The position numbers were made by a program, and so were the translations under genes. A stretch of 32,330 bases of DNA from Clostridiales bacterium (lineage in GTDB: Bacteria; Bacillota; Clostridia; Oscillospirales; Oscillospiraceae), in assembly GCA_012838345.1 (NCBI GenBank), contig DUPK01000029.1, positions 1 through 32,330 on the forward strand, in the 5' to 3' direction. Below the pieces are notes generated by a model. The model was not told the origin of the DNA, searched no databases, and worked only from the letters and a program-made list of their open reading frames with translations. Shown in pieces: positions 7,952 through 14,771 of the stretch (the stretch's first letter is position 1; each line of letters begins with the position of its first letter).

Positions 7952-7980
7952 ATTATATACCAGTTAACGCGTTTGCACAA
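7952..7980 (-). promoter_or_regulatory. Sigma-A promoter of the hydrolase-murF-ddl operon
   Basis: On the minus strand TTGTGC (7980-7975), a 17-base spacer and perfect TATAAT (7957-7952). It leaves a leader of about 115 bases before the TTG start at 7831. Confidence 0.7.
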
Positions 7981-8048
7981 TTACAATGTACAAAAATATA
8001 CTCAAGCTAAGGAAACTGTGCGTTTTTACTAGGTAATCGAAAAATTTT

Positions 8049-8076
8049 TTACAAAAAAAATTATATTTTTATAAAT
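8049..8076 (+). promoter_or_regulatory. Candidate promoter for the methyltransferase cluster
   Basis: TTTACA, a 16-base spacer, then TATAAA, in a very AT-rich stretch. A second possibility is TTGTTC at 8083 with a weak -10 near 8106. The 7981-8142 interval contains no gene. Which element is used cannot be told from sequence. Confidence 0.35.
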
Positions 8077-8142
8077 CTTATTGTTCAATTTATGGTATTA
8101 TATGCTTGTATTATAACGCAACAAACTGGAAAGGAATTTCTT

Positions 8143-9255
8143 ATGCGCAGACAACCTTTTAACCCCGAAAAAGAGCTAAAAGAAATCGGTAAGTTCCGTA
8201 CTTTCCCGTCTCCGATGGCGCCGGACGGATACTTACCTAGGTACGACAGACCGGTTACTCCTCGTGAGAACTTCCTCGCCATGCTGAAGGGCGAGTCTCC
8301 ACAATGGATACCAAACTTTTTTTATGACATTCATACCTTCTGCCCCCGCGTAATCCCCGACAATGTTGCCCGCGGCATGGTAGTGGACGGCGAACCTATG
8401 GAAGGGCTCAAAAAGGGCGGCCTGGACATGTTCGGCGTAGAATGGGAGTATGAGGAACTGGTCGGCGGTTCGATGGTCAAGCCGGGCAATCCCAAGTGCC
8501 CCGACATCTGCGAGTGGGAAAAGTATATTACCTTCCCCGACCTTGACAGCTGGGACTGGGCACACGCCGCCGAGGTCAACACCCCTTATTTTGACGGCGG
8601 ACGCCCCGTTGAGTTTACCATATTCAGCGGCCTTTTCGAGCGTCTGATTTCCTTCCTCGATTTCGAAGCCGCCGCATTGGCGCTTCTCGACGAGGACCAG
8701 CAGGATGCCGTTCACGGGCTGTTTGACAAGCTCTGCGACTTCTACGACGACTATATTGGATACGTTAAGAAGTATTTCCCCTTCGTAGACATTATCTGCT
8801 TCCACGACGACTGGGGCTCACAGCGCGCGCCTTTCTTCTCGCTGGCAACCTGCCGCGAGATGCTCGTTCCTTATCTTAAGCGCGTTGCAGACTCCTGCCA
8901 CAAAAACGGCTTCTTCCTCCATCTGCACTGCTGCGGCAAAAACGAGATGATTGTACCCGCGATGGTCGAGGCAGGAGTGGACATGTGGATTCCCCAGCCC
9001 ATGAACGATTTTGACTACTTACTGAGAAACTTCAACGACAAGCTCGTTCTAGGTGTACAGCCCCCGGAGCTCAAAGAGGAGCTTGACGAGGAGGGCGTCA
9101 AAGAGGCCTGCAAAAAGTATGTGGAGTCCACGCTCGTGGCTTCCAAGCCGAGAGTTCTGTGCTTTGCCTCCTCTGCCCTGAGGAAGTATCCTTCCGTAGC
9201 AAAAATGCTGGATTATCTTTACCCGATAAGCAGAGAGTATTATTCAAAGTTATAG
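8143..9255 (+). CDS. Corrinoid methyltransferase I, UroD/MtaA-fold (copy A)
   Basis: Cytoplasmic methyltransferase of 370 residues in the uroporphyrinogen-decarboxylase superfamily (PF01208 type), which includes MtaA, CmuA and the acetogen MtvB. It would demethylate a donor, probably a methoxylated aromatic or similar, and methylate the Co(I) corrinoid protein. Seen: conserved GGSMVKPGNPK, SGLFERLISFLDFE, FHDDWGSQRAPFFS and a putative zinc motif H262-x-C264-G in LHCCGKNEM, with C340 (RVLCFASS) as a candidate third ligand. True uroporphyrinogen decarboxylase is excluded by context and motifs. ATG at 8143 follows AAAGGA; an upstream in-frame GTG/ATG lies in the promoter. Followed by methyltransferase II after 37 bp. 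Paralogue of the gene at 10185. Substrate unknown. Confidence 0.88.
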   Translation: MRRQPFNPEKELKEIGKFRTFPSPMAPDGYLPRYDRPVTPRENFLAMLKGESPQWIPNFFYDIHTFCPRVIPDNVARGMVVDGEPMEGLKKGGLDMFGVEWEYEELVGGSMVKPGNPKCPDICEWEKYITFPDLDSWDWAHAAEVNTPYFDGGRPVEFTIFSGLFERLISFLDFEAAALALLDEDQQDAVHGLFDKLCDFYDDYIGYVKKYFPFVDIICFHDDWGSQRAPFFSLATCREMLVPYLKRVADSCHKNGFFLHLHCCGKNEMIVPAMVEAGVDMWIPQPMNDFDYLLRNFNDKLVLGVQPPELKEELDEEGVKEACKKYVESTLVASKPRVLCFASSALRKYPSVAKMLDYLYPISREYYSKL

Positions 9256-9292
9256 TATATACTAATATTATATAGACAGGAGATGTGCTACT

Positions 9293-10105
9293 ATGATAAT
9301 TATTGGCGAAAAGATTAACGGTTCAATTCCCTCCACAGGGCGCGCTATCGCCGCAAAGGACGAGGCGTTTATCCGCGATCTGGCCATCCGCCAGGCTGAG
9401 GCCGGAGCAGACTATATTGACGTCTGTGCTTCCGTCAACAGCGAAATCGAAATGGAGACTATGAAGTGGCTTATCGACATCGTTCAGGATGCCGTAGACA
9501 CTCCCATAGCAATCGACAGCCCCGATGCTCAGGTCTGTATAGACTGCATACCCTTCTGCAAAAAGCCCGGCATAATCAACTCCGTCTCCGGCGAAGGAAA
9601 CAAGATGGACATCGTCTTCCCGGTCATTGCCGACACTGAGTGGCAGGTTATTGCTCTGCTCTCCGATGACAGCGGTATTCCTAAGAACGCAGCCGACCGT
9701 CTGAGAGTATTCGATGCCATTATGGCCAAGGCCGAGAAGTTCGGCATCGCCCCCGACCGCATCCACATCGACCCGCTGGTAGAAATGCTCTGCACCTCCG
9801 AGAACGGAATTGAGACGGTCGTTGAGGTTATGACCGAGGTTAAAAAGCGCTATCCGACCATCCACATAACAGGCGCTGCCAGCAACATTTCCTTCAACCT
9901 GCCCGCCCGTAAGCTTCTCAACCAGGTCTTTATGACGCTCGCGATGAATTACGGAATGGACAGCGCGATACTCGATCCTCTGGACAGAGGCATGCTCGGC
10001 ACAATCTTCGCCACCGAAGCCATGCTCGGCCTCGACGAGTTCTGCATTGAGTATATCACCGCTTTCAGGGAGGGCCGCATAGGACCTGTCAAAGATAAGA
10101 AATAA
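9293..10105 (+). CDS. Methyltetrahydrofolate:corrinoid protein methyltransferase II (MtvA-like)
   Basis: Pterin-binding TIM-barrel enzyme of 270 residues, related to AcsE and the N-terminal half of MetH pterin domains. It would transfer the methyl group from the methylated corrinoid protein to tetrahydrofolate. Characteristic strands are visible: IIIGEKINGSI at the N terminus, QAEAGADYIDVCASV, TPIAIDSPD, IINSVSGEGNK, IHIDPLVEML and ITGAASNISFNLPAR, where the Asn corresponds to the residue that assists N5 protonation in AcsE. AGGAG precedes the ATG. It sits between the two methyltransferase I genes and upstream of the corrinoid protein, the set expected for a three-component O-demethylase. A second enzyme of this family (AcsE) is encoded at 17048, so the two probably serve different corrinoid partners. 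Confidence 0.88.
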   Translation: MIIIGEKINGSIPSTGRAIAAKDEAFIRDLAIRQAEAGADYIDVCASVNSEIEMETMKWLIDIVQDAVDTPIAIDSPDAQVCIDCIPFCKKPGIINSVSGEGNKMDIVFPVIADTEWQVIALLSDDSGIPKNAADRLRVFDAIMAKAEKFGIAPDRIHIDPLVEMLCTSENGIETVVEVMTEVKKRYPTIHITGAASNISFNLPARKLLNQVFMTLAMNYGMDSAILDPLDRGMLGTIFATEAMLGLDEFCIEYITAFREGRIGPVKDKK

Positions 10106-10107
10106 CC

Positions 10108-10136
10108 TTGACTTGTGCCCCGTATAAATATATAAT
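10108..10136 (+). promoter_or_regulatory. Strong promoter for methyltransferase I copy B
   Basis: TTGACT, a 17-base spacer and perfect TATAAT, beginning three bases after the methyltransferase II stop. It gives copy B its own transcript start. The 11 bases CTTGACTTGTG here recur at the promoter before the corrinoid gene (11303). Confidence 0.8.
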
Positions 10137-10184
10137 TGAATTAATTCATATAGTATCTATTACGGAGCACAGAAAGGATAAACT

Positions 10185-11294
10185 ATGGACAGAGTCGCAC
10201 TTGATTGCCAGAAGGAATCGCAGTTAATTGAGCATCGCATCAGGTTTTCCAAGGATGAAAACTATGAGGTGCCCGTGTATAATACCCCCATCCCGCCCGT
10301 TGAGAACTTTAAGCTGATGCTGGATGGCAAAATCCCCTTCTGGATGCCCTCAGACAGTGACACACTATCAATCATTCCCCGCATTCTTCCCGACAACGTC
10401 GCCCGCGGATATGTACTCGAGGCCGAACCGCTTGCCCCCGAGGAAAACGGCGGGGTTGATATGTTCGGCGTTGATTGGGTATTCGTCCCGAGCGTCGGCG
10501 GTTCGATGGTCAAGCCTGGCAACCCCAAGCTTGCTGACATCTGCGACTGGAAAAAGGTCATCACCTTTCCGAACCTGGACGACTACGACTGGGAGGGCAG
10601 TGCGGTAAAAAACGCGCCCATTCTTGAGAAAAACAGGGACAAGTTTATCGAGACCTGGATTTTTAACGGCCTCTTTGAGCGCCTGATTTCCTTCCTCGAC
10701 TTTGAGGGCGCCGCACTGGCCCTTCTCGACGAGGAACAGCAGGAAGCGGTCCACGAACTGTTTGACAGGCTCTGCATACTTTACGACGATCTCATCGGAC
10801 GCCTTCAGAAGTACTATGGCGTACATTTCGTCACCTTCCACGACGACTGGGGTTCCCAACGCGCCCCCTTCTTCTCGCTGGAAACATGCAGAGAGATGAT
10901 AGCCCCCTACCTCAAGCGTGTGGTTGAGTCTTGCCACAAGCGTGGCCTGTACTTCAATTTCCACAGCTGCGGAAAGAACGAGATGCTCGTTCCCGCAATG
11001 ATAGAGGCCGGAATTGATATGTGGATTCCGCAGACCATGAACGATTTCGATATGTTGGTCAGGGAGTACGGCGATAAGCTCTGCCTTGGCCTAAGGCTTG
11101 CCGAGCTGCCGCCCACGGCCACCGACGAGGAGATTTCGGCTGCCGCCGCTTCTTACATTGAGCGGAGCAAGGGCTGCACGCGCGTGTTCACTTCAGGCGC
11201 ACTGTTTGCAAGATCCAACCCCGCAATGGCCAAGCTTTTGCGCGAGATTTACTTCCAGTCCCGCGAGGCCTACAATAAGCTCGCAGCTAACTAA
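10185..11294 (+). CDS. Corrinoid methyltransferase I, UroD/MtaA-fold (copy B)
   Basis: Paralogue of the 8143 gene, 369 residues, near-identical in blocks: GGSMVKPGNPK, NGLFERLISFLDFEGAALAL, FHDDWGSQRAPFFSLETC and CGKNEMLVPAMIEAGIDMW. The N terminus (about 1-30) and the region 140-160 diverge, which suggests another methyl donor. The putative zinc motif H260-x-C262-G is kept, but the position matching C340 of copy A is threonine (RVFTSGAL, T336); C331 lies five residues earlier. Ribosome binding site AAAGGA 6 bases upstream of ATG. It has its own consensus promoter and is followed by the corrinoid protein gene. Likely a methyltransferase I using the same corrinoid protein; the substrate is unknown. 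Confidence 0.87.
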   Translation: MDRVALDCQKESQLIEHRIRFSKDENYEVPVYNTPIPPVENFKLMLDGKIPFWMPSDSDTLSIIPRILPDNVARGYVLEAEPLAPEENGGVDMFGVDWVFVPSVGGSMVKPGNPKLADICDWKKVITFPNLDDYDWEGSAVKNAPILEKNRDKFIETWIFNGLFERLISFLDFEGAALALLDEEQQEAVHELFDRLCILYDDLIGRLQKYYGVHFVTFHDDWGSQRAPFFSLETCREMIAPYLKRVVESCHKRGLYFNFHSCGKNEMLVPAMIEAGIDMWIPQTMNDFDMLVREYGDKLCLGLRLAELPPTATDEEISAAAASYIERSKGCTRVFTSGALFARSNPAMAKLLREIYFQSREAYNKLAAN

Positions 11295-11303
11295 CGTTGT
11301 TTC

Positions 11304-11333
11304 TTGACTTGTGAGCAGAGTCATCTACATAAT
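11304..11333 (+). promoter_or_regulatory. Promoter candidate for the corrinoid protein gene
   Basis: TTGACT, an 18-base spacer and CATAAT, 22 bases before the start codon. The -35 region shares the 11-mer CTTGACTTGTG with the promoter at 10108, which suggests duplication or a common control element. Confidence 0.55.
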
Positions 11334-11354
11334 AATTTTAAGGAGGATTTATCC

Positions 11355-12002
11355 ATGTCTATCGTAAAAGAAATCGCATCCGCAGTAGAAGCCGGCAAAT
11401 CCAAAGTCGTTGGCGGACTTGTTGAGCAGGCACTTAAAGAGGGCGTAGAGCCCAGTGTTATACTCAATGAGGGCATGATCTCCGCAATGGGTATCGTCGG
11501 CGAGAAGTTCAAGAACAATGAAATTTTCGTTCCCGAGATGCTCATCGCAGCTCGCGCAATGAAGAAGGGTGTCGAAGTTCTTCAGCCTCATCTTGCAAAG
11601 CAGGGCGTTGAGCCTATCGGCAAGGTCATTCTCGGCACAGTCAGCGGAGACCTCCACGACATCGGCAAGAACCTCGTCGGCATGATGATTGAGGGCGCCG
11701 GCTTCAAGGTAATCGACCTCGGCGTCGACGTACCGCCCGAGAAGTTCATCGAGGCAATGAAAGAGAATCCCGACTGCAAGATAGTCGCTCTTTCCGCTCT
11801 CCTCACCTCCACCATGCCCGCTCTCACTTCCACCATTAAGGCCATTGAGGAAGCCGGCCTGCGCAACACTGTCAAGATCATGGTAGGCGGCGCGCCCGTA
11901 ACCCAGGCTTTTGCTGACGAAATCGGCGCCGACGGCTATTCCGAGGATGCTGCTTCCGCAGCCGAACTTGCTAAGAAACTCTTCAAAGAGGCAACAGCAT
12001 AA
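11355..12002 (+). CDS. Corrinoid protein of the methyltransferase system (MtvC/MtaC-like)
   Basis: Cobalamin-binding methyl carrier of 215 residues. Residues 1-85 form the helical cap domain; residues about 88-213 the Rossmann-like B12 domain with base-off/His-on motif D99-x-H101-x2-G104 (GDLHDIGKNLV), then S147-x-L149 and GG at 178-179. H101 would be the lower cobalt ligand. It would accept methyl groups from the two methyltransferases I and donate them to the methyltransferase II at 9293. ATG chosen at 11355 with AGGAGG 8 bases upstream; an in-frame ATG at 11304 lies inside the -35 region and has no ribosome binding site. Last gene of the plus-strand cluster, followed by a strong terminator. 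The Co(II) form would need reactivation by an activator such as that at 12781. Confidence 0.93.
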   Translation: MSIVKEIASAVEAGKSKVVGGLVEQALKEGVEPSVILNEGMISAMGIVGEKFKNNEIFVPEMLIAARAMKKGVEVLQPHLAKQGVEPIGKVILGTVSGDLHDIGKNLVGMMIEGAGFKVIDLGVDVPPEKFIEAMKENPDCKIVALSALLTSTMPALTSTIKAIEEAGLRNTVKIMVGGAPVTQAFADEIGADGYSEDAASAAELAKKLFKEATA

Positions 12003-12033
12003 TATTAGACTTGAGATAATTTAGTCTTATAAG

Positions 12034-12076
12034 TTTACCCCCCTAACCCCTTAGGTTCGGGGGGTAAAGTTTTTTC
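12034..12076 (+). terminator. Terminator of the methyltransferase cluster
   Basis: Stem TTTACCCCCC (12034-12043) / GGGGGGTAAA (12059-12068), with an inner AACC/GGTT extension, followed by GTTTTTT. Confidence 0.92.
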
Positions 12077-12094
12077 ATTTACAGCAGGGTCAGA

Positions 12095-12124
12095 AAAGAC
12101 GGACAGCCTCCGCCGTCCGTCTTT
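12095..12124 (-). terminator. Terminator of the minus-strand DUF3786 gene
   Basis: Ten-base perfect stem AAAGACGGAC / GTCCGTCTTT with a 10-base loop; read on the minus strand it follows the DUF3786 stop by four bases and ends in TTTTC. It also could stop plus-strand readthrough. Confidence 0.75.
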
Positions 12125-12128
12125 CGTC

Positions 12129-12779
12129 TTATGATTGCCTGAGCTGATTTGCAATAGCTTTAAGCGAGCCTATCGTGACATCACCCGACACCGCCATGTC
12201 CTCGGCCGTGAAGGCCATCGGGAAATTGTCGGAGAAGAGTATCTGGGCGGAAGGGAGAAACTCATCGTCGCCCTGCCAGAGTATGAACTGGAGTCTCAGC
12301 CCCTCGAGCAGCTCAAACTCGTATGAAATATCGCCCATCTTCAGCGGCGTTGCACCTATGCTCTCCATGGCCCTTTTAAAATCTTCGGGCTTGTTTCCGA
12401 ATGTAAAGGCCAGGCGCTTTATACACCTGCCGTCGAAAGGTGTTGTATAGACGGCCCCCCAGGGCACCTCTCGGAAGGTCAAAAACCTGCCCTCTGCCTT
12501 AACGAACCTGCCCTCTATGAGGTAGCGCATCACAAGAAGCTGTGCCGCCGGCATTGCCTCCAGAGGGGAAAACATATCGCTTTCCTCCTCCGGTTTCACG
12601 TAGAAGCGGGGAAAGCCTATGCGGTACGCCCTGTGCATAAACTTCAGGCTGAACTCGCTTTGCTCCGCGTCAAAGCGCAAGTTGCAGCGCCCTTCTACCT
12701 CCCTTGGGTCAAGCGCCTCATAGAGCGGTGTGTAGTGCATGAGGGGCCGCTTTTCCTTGTTGTCCTTTTCGTACAGCAT
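12129..12779 (-). CDS. DUF3786 domain protein
   Basis: Soluble protein of 216 residues that I assign to the DUF3786 family from its overall pattern (LRFDAEQSEFSLKFMHRAYRI, QLLVMRYLIEGRF, FREVPWGAVY, FPMAFTAEDMAVSGD). No catalytic motif is evident. ATG at 12779 has GGAGA 5 bases upstream, and only one base separates it from the stop of the corrinoid activator gene, so the two are translationally coupled. Proteins of this family recur beside corrinoid and CODH/ACS genes in anaerobes, which points to a role in corrinoid methyl transfer or activation, but the function is not established. Last gene of the minus-strand block, followed by a terminator. Confidence 0.75.
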   Translation of the reverse strand: MLYEKDNKEKRPLMHYTPLYEALDPREVEGRCNLRFDAEQSEFSLKFMHRAYRIGFPRFYVKPEEESDMFSPLEAMPAAQLLVMRYLIEGRFVKAEGRFLTFREVPWGAVYTTPFDGRCIKRLAFTFGNKPEDFKRAMESIGATPLKMGDISYEFELLEGLRLQFILWQGDDEFLPSAQILFSDNFPMAFTAEDMAVSGDVTIGSLKAIANQLRQS

Positions 12780-12780
12780 A

Positions 12781-14706
12781 TTATTCTCCAGATGTCGGGA
12801 ACAGGGACTCATCCGTGTGCGGTATAAAGCAGGCCGCGACGAACTCCTCCATGTATCCGGGAACCACGGATAACTCAAGATAGGTCATTCCGCGGGCGAT
12901 TTCAAGCGTCTGGTCGTAGGCCTCGCGGGACATAAGGGACATATAGCTTCCGGCTAGCGAGGAGTTTCCTATATAGCTGTATTTTTCAATCGGTATGTTC
13001 GGCAGCATTCCAATTTTTATCGCGTTTTCTATGTTTATGCCGCTGCCTATGCCGCCGGCCACTATAACGCGGTCTATAACGCTCACATCCATGCTGAGCG
13101 ACGAGAGCATGGTACGTATGGCCGAGAAAATCGCGGCCTTTGCGCGTATGAAGTTGTCTATATCCACCTCAGTAAGGAAGATGTCCCTGCCCGTGGCCGT
13201 TTCCTCCCTGTCAACCAGGATGAAGCGGGCGGCTCCGTCCTTGTCGCGTCGAATCCTCCGGCCTTCCCGCACGAACTGGCCTCTTGAATTGATTATGCCG
13301 CAGCTGTAGAGCTCGCTTATGGCGTCAATGAGGCCCGAGCCGCAGATGCCCATGGGCTTTTGTCCCTCGTCTCCTATGACCTTGATTGTCGGCTCCATGG
13401 TCTCTCCGTCTATTTTCACTTCATCTATTGCTCCGTTTGCGGCTCTCATTCCGCAGATAATTTCGCCGCCCTCAAATGCGGGGCCCGCCGAGCAGGCGCA
13501 GGCCATCATGAAGTCGCTGTTGCCGAACACAAGCTCCCCGTTCGTTCCGAGGTCGACAAAAAGCGTCATCTCTGGGCTGTCCCACATCTGGGTGACAAGC
13601 ACGCCCGCCGTTATGTCTCCGCCGACATAGCTCCCGATGTTCGGGGTGATGATTATTCTAGCGTTGTTGTTCGCTTCGACGCCGACCATGACTGCCGGGA
13701 TGGGCCTTGTCTCAAAGAAAGCGGGCACATAGGGCTCTGTGCGGATAGGGTCTGCGTAGACGCCTGCAAAGAGGTGGTTCATCGTGGTGTTCGAGGCTAC
13801 GGAGAGTCGGCAGACGGCCGAGGGGGGCACCTTTGCCTCCTTGCACATATGGCGGATTATCGGGTTTATTGTCTCCTGGACGACGGCCCTCTGTAGGGCC
13901 TCCCGTCCGCCGGGGCGGGTGGATTCCACTATGCGGTGGATTACGTCCGCGCCGTAGCGTATCTGCTGATTGGCCGCCGAGACGCCGCTGAGCATTTTCC
14001 CCCGCTCTAAATCCACCAGGACGGCGGAAACGCTGGTCGTCCCAATGTCAATGGCAATCCCGCAGGGGAAGACCTCGGCGTCCGGAGGGAGAACCTCAAA
14101 AATCGTAAGCCTGGAGCGCGAATGCTCAATCAGGCATTTTATCCTGAAGTTGTTCTCGCGCAGGACTTCCGGGAGCTTTTTGAGGACATAGAAAGGTATG
14201 CCCACATAGTCTGGCTTGTATTTGTCGTAGAGGTAGCGCGAGAGCCTTTCGTTGTCGGGCATGGTGTCCTCAAGCGTGGGCTCGTCAAGTTCAACAATAA
14301 TTGTTTTGAAGGCTCTCAAAAAGCCTATTCCGGCTTCCGAAAGCTTCTTTTGCATTTCTATGATTCCGCCGAAATCCCTTTTTCGGGCGGTAAAATCGGA
14401 AGATAGCGAGTCCTGATAAGCCGTGGCTTCAGCCGGGATTTCGATAATCGCGTCGCCTACTACCCTGCTGACGCAAGCGAGGCGCCAGCCGCTTTCGTAT
14501 TCCTCACGGTCTATGTGACGGCTTTTCTCGCAATCAAGCTCGCCCTCTAAGAGTTTAACCCTGCATTTGCCGCAGTTTCCGCTGCCGCCGCAGGGCGCGT
14601 CTATGCTGACGCCCGCGCTTCGCGCGACGTCAAGCAGGTTTTGAGAGGGCGCGGCGAGGACCGTCCGGTCCCCGCCCCCGCTTAACTTGAAGGTAATCTT
14701 GAACAT
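12781..14706 (-). CDS. Reductive activator of corrinoid protein (2Fe-2S + ASKHA/DUF4445)
   Basis: ATP-dependent activator of 641 residues (RACE family) that reduces inactive Co(II) corrinoid proteins to Co(I). The N-terminal domain binds a plant-type 2Fe-2S cluster: C39-x5-C45-x2-C48 and C78. A linker domain (about 100-200) follows, then the ASKHA ATPase-like region with AIDIGTTSVSAVLVDL, NTTMNHLF, FVDLGTNGELVFG, GPAFEGGEI, GICGSGLIDAISEL and VIVAGGIGSG. Start ATG with GAGGGG 4 bases upstream. It is separated from acsB by a terminator, lies next to the O-demethylase-type cluster and is coupled to DUF3786, so its partner may be the MtvC-like protein rather than AcsCD; a second RACE protein (21728) sits at the head of the acs operon. 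That division of labour is inference. Confidence 0.92.
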   Translation of the reverse strand: MFKITFKLSGGGDRTVLAAPSQNLLDVARSAGVSIDAPCGGSGNCGKCRVKLLEGELDCEKSRHIDREEYESGWRLACVSRVVGDAIIEIPAEATAYQDSLSSDFTARKRDFGGIIEMQKKLSEAGIGFLRAFKTIIVELDEPTLEDTMPDNERLSRYLYDKYKPDYVGIPFYVLKKLPEVLRENNFRIKCLIEHSRSRLTIFEVLPPDAEVFPCGIAIDIGTTSVSAVLVDLERGKMLSGVSAANQQIRYGADVIHRIVESTRPGGREALQRAVVQETINPIIRHMCKEAKVPPSAVCRLSVASNTTMNHLFAGVYADPIRTEPYVPAFFETRPIPAVMVGVEANNNARIIITPNIGSYVGGDITAGVLVTQMWDSPEMTLFVDLGTNGELVFGNSDFMMACACSAGPAFEGGEIICGMRAANGAIDEVKIDGETMEPTIKVIGDEGQKPMGICGSGLIDAISELYSCGIINSRGQFVREGRRIRRDKDGAARFILVDREETATGRDIFLTEVDIDNFIRAKAAIFSAIRTMLSSLSMDVSVIDRVIVAGGIGSGINIENAIKIGMLPNIPIEKYSYIGNSSLAGSYMSLMSREAYDQTLEIARGMTYLELSVVPGYMEEFVAACFIPHTDESLFPTSGE

Positions 14707-14720
14707 AATCCCCTCTTACC

Positions 14721-14750
14721 GTAAAAAGCTCTTTAAAAAGAGCTTTTTAC
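14721..14750 (-). terminator. Terminator-like hairpin between acsB and the second activator
   Basis: Thirteen-base perfect stem GTAAAAAGCTCTT / AAGAGCTTTTTAC around a TAAA loop. Read on the minus strand the 3' arm contains five T, 22 bases after the acsB stop. It probably lowers or ends transcription before the downstream activator gene. Being symmetrical it could act in both directions. Confidence 0.65.
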
Positions 14751-14771
14751 TTTGTTTCTGTATTAATAACA

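Noticed and set aside
8143-11294. The two UroD-fold genes as heme-pathway uroporphyrinogen decarboxylase
   Set aside because: Both carry an H-x-C metal motif and sit with methyltransferase II and a corrinoid protein; no heme biosynthesis genes are near.
13360-13896. 178-codon plus-strand frame inside the second activator gene
   Set aside because: Lies wholly antisense to a conserved RACE protein; composition is that of a shadow frame.
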